Shown in pieces: positions 7,962-15,713 of a stretch of 64,000 nucleotides of DNA (positions within the stretch are counted from its first letter, which is position 1; each line of letters begins with the position of its first letter). The stretch is from assembly GCA_040882605.1 (NCBI GenBank), contig JBBEAY010000067.1, positions 1-64,000 on the forward strand. Direction: 5' to 3'. This stretch comes from JAOUEA01 sp040882605 (GTDB taxonomy: Bacteria > Actinomycetota > UBA4738 > HRBIN12). Below the pieces are notes generated by a model. The model did no database searches, had not been told where the DNA came from, and saw nothing but the letters and a program-made list of their open reading frames with translations. Both the position numbers and the translations under genes were made by a program.

Positions 7962-9509
7962 TTGGCGTCTGACCCGCGGCCAGTACTCGTCGTTGACCTG
8001 GGGGCGCAGTACGCACAGCTCATCGCGCGGCGTGTGCGAGAGGCGCATGTCTACTCCGAGATCGTGGCGCACGACGTCACGGCTGACGAGCTGCGAGCTC
8101 GGCGGCCCGCCGGCATCATCCTGAGCGGCGGCCCTGCGAGCGTGAACGAGGAAGGCGCGCCGCGGGTCGACCCGGGGCTGTTCGAGCTCGGCGTGCCGGT
8201 GCTCGGCATCTGCTACGGCCACCAGCTCATGGCGCAGGCACTCGGGGGCGAGGTCGCGGCGACGGGCCAGCGCGAGTACGGCGCGACGTCGTTGTCGCTG
8301 GACGAGCGAGGCCCCGGCGTGCTGCTGCAGGACTTCCCCGGTCGAGACACGGTCTGGATGTCGCACGGCGATGCGGTCACGCGCGAGCCCGCCGGGTTCC
8401 GGGTCACCGGGTCGACCGACCAGATCCCGATCGCCGCCATGGAAGACGCATCGCGCGGGCTCTACGCCGTGCAGTTCCACCCCGAGGTCTCGCACACGTC
8501 GCATGGCCAAGATGTGATGAAGCGCTTCCTGTACGACGGGTGTGACCTGCTTCCTGACTGGACGCCGACGAACATCATCGATGATCAGGTGGCGCGCATC
8601 CGTGGGCAGGTGGGCGACTCCCAGGCGCTGTGTGCGCTGAGCGGGGGAGTGGATTCCGCCGTCGCAGCACTACTCGTGCACCGCGCGGTCGGCGCTCAGC
8701 TCACGTGCGTGTTCGTCGACCACGGGCTGAACCGCGAGGGCGAGCCCGATCAGGTCGAGGAAGCGTTCGAGAGGCACTTCCAAGTGCCTCTCGTACACGT
8801 GAAGGCGGCAGATCGGTTCCTGGCGCGGCTGGCGGGCGTGACCGACCCCGAGGTGAAGCGGAAGACGATCGGTGAGGAGTTCATCCGTGTCTTCGAGGAA
8901 GTCGCGCGCGAGGTCTCTGGGGCCAGGTTCCTCGTACAGGGCACGCTCTATCCCGATGTGATCGAGTCGGGTTCGAAGACCGCCGCCAACATCAAGAGCC
9001 ATCACAACGTGGGCGGTCTTCCCGACGACATGACGTTCGAGCTCGTGGAACCGCTGCGCGACCTGTTCAAAGACGAGGTTCGTGCGGTCGGCGTGGAGTT
9101 GGGACTTCCCGAGGAGATCGTGCAGCGGCAGCCGTTCCCGGGGCCGGGGCTCGCGGTGCGCATCGTTGGCGAGGTGAACGCGGAGAATCTTCAGAAGGTG
9201 CGTGGCGCCGATGCCGTGGTGCGAGAGGAGATCAAGCGGGCGGGGCTGGATCGCGAGACCTGGCAGGCGTTCTGCGTGTTGTTGGCCGACGTGCAGAGCG
9301 TTGGGGTCATGGGCGACGGCCGCACATACGAGAATCCCGTGATCGTGCGGGCGGTCACGAGTGAGGATGCGATGACGGCCGACTGGGCGCGGCTGCCCGA
9401 CGATGTGCTGGACCGCATCGCATCGCGGATCGTGCGGGAGGTGCCCGGCGTGAACCGGGTGGCGTACGACATCACGTCGAAGCCCCCCGGTACGATCGAG
9501 TGGGAGTAG
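7962..9509 (+). CDS. guaA: GMP synthase (glutamine-hydrolysing)
   Basis: Converts XMP to GMP using ATP and glutamine. The N-terminal class I amidotransferase domain has the nucleophile in GICYGHQLM (Cys84) and the QFHPEVSHT His/Glu. The ATP-pyrophosphatase domain starts with ALSGGVDSAV near residue 226. The C-terminal dimerisation domain includes QPFPGPGLAVR and ends KPPGTIEWE. Length 515 is normal. The start is TTG at 7962, 5 nt after the guaB3 stop; no better in-frame start fits the conserved N-terminus. Confidence 0.97.
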   Translation: MASDPRPVLVVDLGAQYAQLIARRVREAHVYSEIVAHDVTADELRARRPAGIILSGGPASVNEEGAPRVDPGLFELGVPVLGICYGHQLMAQALGGEVAATGQREYGATSLSLDERGPGVLLQDFPGRDTVWMSHGDAVTREPAGFRVTGSTDQIPIAAMEDASRGLYAVQFHPEVSHTSHGQDVMKRFLYDGCDLLPDWTPTNIIDDQVARIRGQVGDSQALCALSGGVDSAVAALLVHRAVGAQLTCVFVDHGLNREGEPDQVEEAFERHFQVPLVHVKAADRFLARLAGVTDPEVKRKTIGEEFIRVFEEVAREVSGARFLVQGTLYPDVIESGSKTAANIKSHHNVGGLPDDMTFELVEPLRDLFKDEVRAVGVELGLPEEIVQRQPFPGPGLAVRIVGEVNAENLQKVRGADAVVREEIKRAGLDRETWQAFCVLLADVQSVGVMGDGRTYENPVIVRAVTSEDAMTADWARLPDDVLDRIASRIVREVPGVNRVAYDITSKPPGTIEWE

Positions 9510-9600
9510 ACCCGTTCGCTGGTCTAGACGGCGCGGCGGTGTCGGTGGCGGTCCGTAACGTCAGCGAGTGGACGGCGACCGCGGGACTTACCATGAACCG

Positions 9601-9620
9601 TGACACCGGTAGTGGTGTCG
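9601..9620. promoter_or_regulatory. Inverted-repeat operator candidate 1
   Basis: TGACACCGGTAGTGGTGTCG contains GACACC-6-GGTGTC. A near copy lies exactly 50 bp downstream, i.e. on the same helix face, upstream of or at the start of the XRE gene. Confidence 0.5.
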
Positions 9621-9650
9621 ATCAGGGTCAGCTCGCGCCCGGGTCGTCTT

Positions 9651-9670
9651 CGACACCGATAGTGGTGTCA
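9651..9670. promoter_or_regulatory. Inverted-repeat operator candidate 2
   Basis: CGACACCGATAGTGGTGTCA, the second copy of GACACC-6-GGTGTC. It overlaps GTG codons (9662, 9665) that are possible starts of the XRE gene, suggesting autoregulation. Confidence 0.5.
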
Positions 9671-10100
9671 CAGCCGAACAGGAATGCGACCCTCACGGCA
9701 CGAGGGCTCCCGGACTTCACGGCGTTGCTCGATGCGGAGATCGCCGCTGCTGCGGCTGCTCAAGCTTCGAGCGCCGGCCGACCATCGCCTCTGGGGGTGG
9801 GCGAGCTGATCCTCTCAGCCCGTGAGCTGACCGGGTTGTCACAGCGAGCCCTCGCATCCCGGGTCGGCACGTCGCAGGCGGCGGTCACCGCGATGGAGAC
9901 CGGCAATCGCGTGCCCACCGTACGAACGCTCATGCGTGTCGCGGCGGGTGCAGGGCTCGAGCTGGTCGTAGGGCTGAGGCGCCCGGGAGCGGCCGCGCCG
10001 GTCGCCCTAGGGGCCGCTGATCGCCAACGCCGACGATGGTCTCGCGGACTACATCCTGCTCGCGGCGCCGTCGCTGTTCGAGGGTCCGCCCGGGCACTAG
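9662..10100 (+). CDS. XRE-family HTH regulator, frame broken near 3' end
   Basis: Putative DNA-binding protein. The helix-turn-helix is clear: GELILSARELTGLSQRALAS, then RVGTSQAAVTAMETGNRVPT. The reading frame is intact to about 10010 but then leaves coding sequence. Shifting frame by one base at the GGGG run (10010-10013) gives a sensible tail (LIANADDGLADYILLAAPSL ...) ending at TAG 10098-10100. That stop shares the palindrome CTAG with the stop of the convergent sortase gene, which supports the corrected end. The start is uncertain: GTG 9662/9665 inside the second inverted repeat, or ATG 9593. Resembles an antitoxin-type repressor, but no toxin is adjacent. Confidence 0.6.
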
Positions 10101-10723
10101 CTGGAAACGCGGCGGGCGGTCACGATCAGCCGCTCGCTGCTCGAGTACTTCGGGTTGCACGTGGTCAGCACGAGGGTCGGGTGCGGGGTCTGCACGAGCA
10201 CGCGACCCGAGCCCCCCGAGGGGATCACGAACACCTCGTCGACCTCGTAGCGATACGTGCCATACCTGGTGCGAACCGTGATCGCATCGCCGGCTGCAAG
10301 CTGGTCGAGGTCGAAGAACGGGGCCTGGTAGGTCGTTCGGTGCCCGGCGACGCCGACCCGGCCCGTGTCGTCCCAGGGGTCGGCGGTGTCGGGGTAGTGG
10401 CCCGGACCGTCCTTCAGGTCCTCGTAGCTGGTGCCTTGCACCACCATGAAGTTCACCTCGATCGCCGGTATCTCGAGCTGCGCGTAGGCGTCTCCGAGCG
10501 GCACCCGGTCGGGAGCGGTCGAGGGATCCGCCGGCTCGCCCTGGACATCCCGCTGGAACTCCGTTCGCAGGCGATCCTGGGCCTGGGCGGTGTGCAGGCC
10601 CGTGCCCCAGAGCGACCAGCCGACATAGCCGGCGAATCCGGCCGCGGCCATCAGGCACGCCATGCCGAACCAGTGCACGATCGTGCGCCAACCTCCGCGC
10701 GCATCCCGCCGTTCGGCTGCCAT
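10097..10723 (-). CDS. Class E/F-type sortase
   Basis: Membrane-anchored cysteine transpeptidase acting on surface proteins. An N-terminal basic stretch and one transmembrane segment (MACLMAAAGFAGYVGWSL) are followed by the sortase beta-barrel. The catalytic His is in VAGHRTTYQ, the catalytic Cys in VLTTCNPKYS and the Arg in ERLIVTARR. The start ATG at 10723 lies 6 nt after a TACCGT box; upstream frame extension overlaps pcrA and is not used. 208 residues. No LPXTG substrate gene is seen nearby. Confidence 0.9.
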   Translation of the reverse strand: MAAERRDARGGWRTIVHWFGMACLMAAAGFAGYVGWSLWGTGLHTAQAQDRLRTEFQRDVQGEPADPSTAPDRVPLGDAYAQLEIPAIEVNFMVVQGTSYEDLKDGPGHYPDTADPWDDTGRVGVAGHRTTYQAPFFDLDQLAAGDAITVRTRYGTYRYEVDEVFVIPSGGSGRVLVQTPHPTLVLTTCNPKYSSSERLIVTARRVSS

Positions 10724-10729
10724 GACGCA

Positions 10730-10735
10730 ACGGTA
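10730..10735 (-). promoter_or_regulatory. -10 box TACCGT for sortase
   Basis: Minus-strand TACCGT ends 6 nt before the sortase ATG at 10723; leaderless arrangement. Confidence 0.5.
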
Positions 10736-10768
10736 CCGCCACGCCAGCTCTGCGTCGCCCATGCCACC

Positions 10769-10774
10769 TACACT
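10769..10774 (+). promoter_or_regulatory. -10 box TACACT for pcrA
   Basis: TACACT ends 7 nt before GTG 10782. It lies about 35 bp from the divergent sortase -10 box. Confidence 0.55.
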
Positions 10775-10781
10775 TGCCTCC

Positions 10782-13124
10782 GTGAACGCCGTCTCCCCCC
10801 TGCTCGAGGGCCTGAACGACATCCAGACCGAAGCGGTCCTGCACACCGAGGGGCCGGTGTTGATCGTGGCCGGCGCCGGCAGCGGCAAGACCCGGGCACT
10901 CACCCATCGCATCGCCTACCTGATCCGCGAGCAGGGTGTTTCCCCGTTCGAGATCCTCGCGATCACGTTCACGAACAAGGCCTCTCGCGAGATGGCCGAT
11001 CGGGTCGAGGGCATGCTGGGGGAGCGCGTCACCCGCGGCATGTGGATCCTCACGTTCCACTCCACGTGCGCCCGCCTGCTCCGGCGCGAGCATGCCCACC
11101 TCGGCGTGCCGAGTGGCTTCACGATCTACGACGACGGCGACACCGAGCGGTTGATCGCCGGCATCCTGAAGGACCTCGACCTCGATCCGAAGCGGTATCC
11201 GCCGCGCGCGATGGCGAGTGGCATCTCGAGCGCGAAGGACCGGGTGATCGGTCCTGACGATTTCGCGAGCATGGCCAGCAACTTCTACGAGGAGACGATC
11301 GCCAAGGTCTACCATGCGTACGAGCGGCGCAAGCGAGATGCCGGCGCACTCGACTTCGACGACCTGATCACCGAGACGGTGCGGCTCTTCCGCGAGCATC
11401 CGGAGGTGCTCGAGCACTACCAGGAGCGGTTCCTGTACCTGATGGTCGACGAGTACCAGGACACCAACCGAGCCCAGTACGAGCTCGTGAACCTGCTCGC
11501 CGCGAAGCATCGCAACGTCTGCGTCGTCGGCGATGCCGACCAGGGTGTGTACAGCTGGCGCGGAGCCACGATCCAGAACATGCTCGATTTCGAGCGCGAT
11601 TACCCCGACGCGACCGTCTTCCTGATGGAGCAGAACTATCGCTCCACCCAGAACATCCTCGAGGCTGCGAACGCGCTGATCGAGCACAACCAGCAGCGCA
11701 AGCCCAAGTCGCTGTGGACCGAGGCGGGTTCGGGCGAGCTGATCGTGCGTTTCCGCGCCGACGACGAGCACGAGGAAGCGTTCTTCGTGGTCGACGAGAT
11801 CGAGCGCTTGCGCGAGACCGATGGTTTCCGGCTCTCCGACGTCGCTGTCTTCTACCGCACCAACGCTCAGAGCCGCGTGCTGGAGGACGTGCTGATGCGG
11901 GTCGGCACGAACTACCGGGTCTTCGGTGGGGTGCGCTTCTACCAGCGGCGGGAGATCAAGGACGTGCTCGGGTACCTGCGCTTGTTGATCAATCCGCAGG
12001 ACGTCATCTCGTTCAGACGGGTCGTGAACACGCCGAAGCGTGGCATCGGCGACGCGACCGTCGCGGCGCTCGAGTCGTTCGCCGACACCGAGGGTATCGA
12101 CCTGATCGAGGCGTGCCGGCGCATCGACGAGATAGCCGTGCTGCAGACCCGAGCCAAGGGCGCCGTCGCGGGCTTCAATCAGGTGATGGAAGCGATCCGC
12201 CGCCACGCCGACGACGGCGCCGGCCCGGTGCGCATGGTGGAGTTCGCTGCTCTCGAGTCCGGCTACCTGGGCGAGCTCGAGGAAGAACGCACGGTCGACG
12301 CGCAAGGTCGCATCGAGAACATCCAGGAGCTGGGCGGCGTCGCGGCCGAGCTGCTTACGCGCGAGCCCGACGCCGGCCTCGAGCAGTTCCTCGAGCAGGT
12401 CTCGCTGATCGGCGAGCAGGACGAGTACGACGAGGACGCGTCGAGCGTCACGCTGATGACGCTGCACATCGCCAAGGGCCTGGAGTTCCCGATCGTGTTC
12501 ATCGTCGGCATGGAAGACGGCATCTTCCCGCACTTCCGGTCGATGACCGACGCCGCCGCCCTCGAGGAAGAGCGCCGCCTGGCCTACGTGGGCATCACGC
12601 GGGCGCGGCAGCGCCTGTACCTCACACACGCGTGGAGCCGCACGCTCTACGGGCAGACGCAATACAACCCGCCATCGCGGTTCTTGAAGGAGATGCCGGA
12701 GCACCTGTTCGACGTTCGTGAGAGCGAGGGCGCGAGCACCGGTTACGGCGGACGGTACGCGGGTGGGCGGCGCGGTGGTCGTGTGACCAGCGCCGGCGTC
12801 GGCGCCGACCCCGGCCCGGGCTCCGGCACCGGCGGCTATCCCGCTGCCGGCAGAGGCGGCGGGCGCGTGATCGGGGGGCGTCGCGAGCACGATGACGATG
12901 ACCGGCCCGCTCCCGACTGGACGCCTCCGCAGCCCAGAGGTGTTCCGACCCGTGAGGTGCCCGTGATCGCATCGGGCGACACGGTCGTGCACGAGCGTTG
13001 GGGAGAGGGCATCGTGCTCACAGTCACCGGCAACGGCGACGGCGCAGAAGCCACGATCTCGTTCCCCGACATCGGGGAGAAGCGCGTGCTGCTCGCCTAC
13101 GCCCCCCTCACGAAGGCCGGCTGA
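10782..13124 (+). CDS. pcrA: ATP-dependent DNA helicase PcrA/UvrD
   Basis: 3'-5' superfamily 1A helicase for nucleotide excision repair and replication conflict resolution. Walker A AGAGSGKT is at about residues 30-37, the Walker B region reads LMVDEYQDTNRAQY, followed by VVGDADQGVYSWRGA, LEQNYRS and the motif VI region AYVGITRARQRLYL. A glycine/arginine-rich linker precedes a C-terminal Tudor-like domain (VVHERWGEGIVLTV), which in PcrA contacts RNA polymerase. 780 residues. GTG 10782 is chosen from the leaderless -10 box and the conserved N-terminus. Confidence 0.96.
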   Translation: MNAVSPLLEGLNDIQTEAVLHTEGPVLIVAGAGSGKTRALTHRIAYLIREQGVSPFEILAITFTNKASREMADRVEGMLGERVTRGMWILTFHSTCARLLRREHAHLGVPSGFTIYDDGDTERLIAGILKDLDLDPKRYPPRAMASGISSAKDRVIGPDDFASMASNFYEETIAKVYHAYERRKRDAGALDFDDLITETVRLFREHPEVLEHYQERFLYLMVDEYQDTNRAQYELVNLLAAKHRNVCVVGDADQGVYSWRGATIQNMLDFERDYPDATVFLMEQNYRSTQNILEAANALIEHNQQRKPKSLWTEAGSGELIVRFRADDEHEEAFFVVDEIERLRETDGFRLSDVAVFYRTNAQSRVLEDVLMRVGTNYRVFGGVRFYQRREIKDVLGYLRLLINPQDVISFRRVVNTPKRGIGDATVAALESFADTEGIDLIEACRRIDEIAVLQTRAKGAVAGFNQVMEAIRRHADDGAGPVRMVEFAALESGYLGELEEERTVDAQGRIENIQELGGVAAELLTREPDAGLEQFLEQVSLIGEQDEYDEDASSVTLMTLHIAKGLEFPIVFIVGMEDGIFPHFRSMTDAAALEEERRLAYVGITRARQRLYLTHAWSRTLYGQTQYNPPSRFLKEMPEHLFDVRESEGASTGYGGRYAGGRRGGRVTSAGVGADPGPGSGTGGYPAAGRGGGRVIGGRREHDDDDRPAPDWTPPQPRGVPTREVPVIASGDTVVHERWGEGIVLTVTGNGDGAEATISFPDIGEKRVLLAYAPLTKAG

Positions 13125-13153
13125 GGGACGTCGACGCTGCTCGACTCAGCCGG
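13117..13153. terminator. Bidirectional hairpin with both stop codons in its arms
   Basis: Inverted repeat CCGGCTGAG (13117-13125) / CTCAGCCGG (13145-13153). The pcrA TGA lies in the left arm and the TGA of the convergent HTH gene in the right arm. Confidence 0.5.
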
Positions 13154-13688
13154 ATAGGGAGGCGACGAAGTTCCTCTCCCTGGGCGCCAGTCGAGGGCGC
13201 TGCCGGCGGAGCTCGAGGGCAGCATTGATCGAAGCCACCAAAGCTGCATCGGTGTTGTGATGTCCCAGTGCCTCGTGCGCCCAGGCAGCCACGTCCGCCC
13301 AACGCCACAGTGGTGATCGGGATCGCACACGAGAGACTGGAGCAGGAAATGCTCCCGGGCCCCGCTCGCCGGCGATCAGGAGCCGTACGCCTTCGCGCGA
13401 TCGATCAAGTCTGCGAGCCATCTCGGCCATCGTCACGAGATCCTCGGGCTCAACGCGAACGACGCGTAGAGATGGGACGGACTCGACCGCGCGCACCGCC
13501 GATCGCACCGCCTCCAGGAACGTGCGCGCGCCGCGGTTGAAGTCAGCGAGCCCGACGCCGTCGATCGATCCGAAGGTGGCGTCATCGCAGCCAGCCTCGA
13601 AAAGCGCGTTCAGCACCGAATCATCGTCGATCGGTCCGTCCACGATCAACGTGAACGAGTGGTTCGTCCCCTTCGGTCGTGCGGGCAT
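13146..13688 (-). CDS. HTH partner protein of a HicA-like toxin (putative antitoxin)
   Basis: 180 residues. The N-terminal alpha/beta part (FTLIVDGPI...LFEAGCDDATFGSIDGVGLADF) is followed by VVRVEPEDLVTMAEMARRLD and REGVRLLIAGERGPGAFPAP, a helix-turn-helix of the excisionase/MerR kind, and by LWRWADVAAWAHEALG. This domain order recurs in actinobacteria next to HicA-like proteins. AAGGAGG sits 7 nt before the ATG. The upstream toxin gene overlaps by 43 nt. Antitoxin role is inferred from this context and the palindrome upstream of the pair. Confidence 0.65.
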   Translation of the reverse strand: MPARPKGTNHSFTLIVDGPIDDDSVLNALFEAGCDDATFGSIDGVGLADFNRGARTFLEAVRSAVRAVESVPSLRVVRVEPEDLVTMAEMARRLDRSREGVRLLIAGERGPGAFPAPVSRVRSRSPLWRWADVAAWAHEALGHHNTDAALVASINAALELRRQRPRLAPRERNFVASLSG

Positions 13689-13885
13689 CGTTCCAGCCTC
13701 CTTCGGATGTCCCTTGCATGATCACCGGCGTTCCGAGGCGTGGACCAGATCGACACTGAACATCCCGATGCGCACGACGTGACGCCCCACCGATGGCCCG
13801 ACCGGGTCGTCGCGACAAGCCACCCGAGCCGCTCGGCATACCGGAGGACTTCCTCGATCTCTTTCTTCGGATGTCGCCGACGCAC
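13646..13885 (-). CDS. HicA-like mRNA-interferase-fold protein (putative toxin)
   Basis: 79 residues. The HicA-like pattern is visible: KKEIEEVLRYAERLGWLVAT, then SGHRWG carrying the expected catalytic-type histidine, then CSVSIWSTPRNAGDHARDIR. The start is taken as GTG 13885; no strong ribosome binding site is present. It precedes and overlaps the HTH partner gene. A 22-bp perfect palindrome lies 39 bp upstream. Family knowledge: HicA toxins are dsRBD-fold RNases. Toxicity here is untested. Confidence 0.6.
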   Translation of the reverse strand: MRRRHPKKEIEEVLRYAERLGWLVATTRSGHRWGVTSCASGCSVSIWSTPRNAGDHARDIRRRLERCPHDRRGRTTRSR

Positions 13886-13923
13886 GTCATCATTCTGTCG
13901 GCGACCACCGACATGATGCGCGG

Positions 13924-13945
13924 AGTGTTGACATATGTCAACACT
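13924..13945. promoter_or_regulatory. 22-bp perfect palindrome upstream of the HicA-like/HTH pair
   Basis: Half-site AGTGTTGACAT followed directly by its reverse complement. It contains TTGACA, a consensus -35, in both orientations and sits just upstream of the putative toxin gene, as expected for an autoregulatory operator. Confidence 0.6.
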
Positions 13946-13962
13946 AGAGAGGGAGGATCCTC

Positions 13963-15426
13963 TTACGTCAGACGGTCGAGCACGTTGCGGGTGACTCGTG
14001 CCACGTCAGGGTCTTCGAGTCCGCATGTCCAGTCGGTGACGCCGGCGTTGAACACCGTGCCGCCGCCGTTCGGTTTCGTGAAGATGCCGATGCACGCGTG
14101 GTTGTTCGTGACCCGGTGCACCTGGTCGCGCCAGCCCGGTCCGAACACTGCCATCGCGGTGTTCTCGAGCTCGCCGGGCTCGTGCGCGTAGCGGCTCGGC
14201 TGCTCGTCTTGGCGCCAGAGGCGCGCCGGGGCGGTGGCCAGGATCTCGAGTCCGTCGGGCGCGCCGTCGGCCCCGGTCGGGACCGGCAGTCCGTCGGCCC
14301 CGGTCGAGAGCTCCACGCCGTCGACCTCGTAGGCCACGATCGCGTCGGCTCGGCCGAGCTCGTCGCCGTAGCGCAGGTCCGTGCCCTCGAACGCCCAGTG
14401 CTCGGGTCGCCAGATGGTGTAAGCGCCAGATCCGCGCGGCACGCCGAGGCCGTAGCGCGAGTAGCCGCCGTGGGTGAAGGTCAGGCCGATCGTCCGCGTC
14501 TCGGGCCATGCGATGCGGCGATCGCTCCATACCCCGCTGAGCCGTCGTTCCTCGGGTGTGCCGACGACCGGATCCTCGTCGGCCCGGTACTTGAAGCAGG
14601 TCATCGACCGGTGCCCCTCGTCGAAGCGCACCTGCCAGAAGCACGTGTTCCCGCTGAAGATCGCGGCGTTCCCACCCGCTTCGGTGAACGTGTCGAGCGC
14701 CTCGCGCATGTTCCACGACCAATACTCGTCATGACCGGCCGATAGGTACAACCGTTGACCGTCGAGCACATCTGGGTGCTGCTCGAGGTCTTCGGAGATC
14801 GCGATATCGAGCTCGTAGCCGTTCGACTCGGCCCATCGAACGAAGTCGCGCTCCCACGTGGCCCAGCCGGCGCCTCCGCTCCAGACCGAGAGACCGAGCG
14901 GCTCGGCCCAGTGGAAGTACCACTTGCCCTCACGATCGGGCTCGGGCTGCATCTTGCGGCGGGCCGGCTGCGGTTTCGTGAGGAACCCGCGTGCCGATGG
15001 CCGCTCGAACGAGACCTTGGTGCCGCCCGTGTACAAGCTCGGCCCGCCCCAGTCGTTGTAGGCGTTCCACGTTGTGGTCGAGAGCACCAAGATCATCGAC
15101 GCGCGCGGACCGTCCGGCGCCGGCCGCACGACGAGGAACGCGTCCGCGTGCTCGTCGCCGGCGGTGAGCGTCACGGAGTAGTAGCCGCTCCGCCACTCGC
15201 TGCCGATCGGGATCTCGAGCGCGGCCGGCCAGTTGCATCCGTTCGCTGAGGCGTCCTGGGGGGTTGGGTGTTCGTCGGCACGTACGCCGTGCGCCCGCCA
15301 GACGATCCTTCGCTCGGCCCCTTCCCGGACGACCTCGATCTCGAACGATCCGGCGTCGGTCGAGACGTGCAGGGGCAGCGACTGGCTGGGAACGCCCGAT
15401 CGCGGGAAGCAGTAGGCCTCGAGCAC
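13963..15426 (-). CDS. N,N-dimethylformamidase large-subunit-like protein
   Basis: About 487 residues resembling the C-terminal domain of the beta (large) subunit of N,N-dimethylformamidase: STTTWNAYNDWGGPSLY, then LYLSAGHDEYWSWNMREALD, GGNAAIFSGNTCFWQVRFD and a C-terminal GGTVFNAGVTDWTCGL. The N-terminal part (residues 1-100) is a beta-rich domain. The start is taken as GTG 15426, five nt after the stop of the tiny membrane gene upstream; earlier starts would overlap it. The enzyme family hydrolyses amide bonds with an iron site, but many homologs are uncharacterised, so substrate is unknown. Confidence 0.75.
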   Translation of the reverse strand: MLEAYCFPRSGVPSQSLPLHVSTDAGSFEIEVVREGAERRIVWRAHGVRADEHPTPQDASANGCNWPAALEIPIGSEWRSGYYSVTLTAGDEHADAFLVVRPAPDGPRASMILVLSTTTWNAYNDWGGPSLYTGGTKVSFERPSARGFLTKPQPARRKMQPEPDREGKWYFHWAEPLGLSVWSGGAGWATWERDFVRWAESNGYELDIAISEDLEQHPDVLDGQRLYLSAGHDEYWSWNMREALDTFTEAGGNAAIFSGNTCFWQVRFDEGHRSMTCFKYRADEDPVVGTPEERRLSGVWSDRRIAWPETRTIGLTFTHGGYSRYGLGVPRGSGAYTIWRPEHWAFEGTDLRYGDELGRADAIVAYEVDGVELSTGADGLPVPTGADGAPDGLEILATAPARLWRQDEQPSRYAHEPGELENTAMAVFGPGWRDQVHRVTNNHACIGIFTKPNGGGTVFNAGVTDWTCGLEDPDVARVTRNVLDRLT

Positions 15427-15431
15427 GCCGA

Positions 15432-15596
15432 CTACCTGAAGAGGGCGAAGTAGCCGGCCACGGCGATCACTACGCCCGCAACGAGTGGCGCGATCACCCA
15501 CGCCAAACCGAGCCGTGCACGGTACGGCCCGAGCGTGCCGACCTTCGTCGTCGGCTTCAATCCCGGCGGGCGGATCTGGAGCTTCTTGCGAGTCAC
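15432..15596 (-). CDS. 54-residue single-pass membrane protein
   Basis: Short gene (GTG 15596 to TAG 15432). Basic N-terminus MTRKKLQIRPPG, a second basic cluster, then one hydrophobic helix WVIAPLVAGVVIAVAGYFAL ending in FR. A minus-strand TAGACT box ends 6 nt before the GTG, the pattern used by neighbouring genes. Five nt separate its stop from the dimethylformamidase-like gene, so it is probably the first gene of that operon. Composition and topology resemble small actinobacterial membrane proteins; function unknown. Confidence 0.65.
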   Translation of the reverse strand: MTRKKLQIRPPGLKPTTKVGTLGPYRARLGLAWVIAPLVAGVVIAVAGYFALFR

Positions 15597-15602
15597 GCCG
15601 TC

Positions 15603-15608
15603 AGTCTA
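15603..15608 (-). promoter_or_regulatory. -10 box TAGACT
   Basis: Minus-strand TAGACT ends 6 nt before GTG 15596 of the small membrane-protein gene. Confidence 0.5.
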
Positions 15609-15713
15609 CGGAGCGCCCGATGCCCGGGCAGAGTCAAGAGAGTTCGGCCTCGCCTGAGGCGGCCGGGCGACGGTAGTCTCCGGCGTGCCGCCGTCGATAG
15701 AAGGGAATGACCG

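Noticed and set aside
9930..12992. 1020-codon open frame on the minus strand
   Set aside because: Antisense shadow of pcrA and neighbours; composition is Arg/His/Asp-rich without domains, while the plus strand has a complete helicase.
13930..13976. Leaderless 15-codon frame starting inside the 22-bp palindrome on the minus strand
   Set aside because: TAGTGT is suitably spaced from an ATG, but the frame (MSTLRASCRW...) stops before the toxin gene and has no other support.
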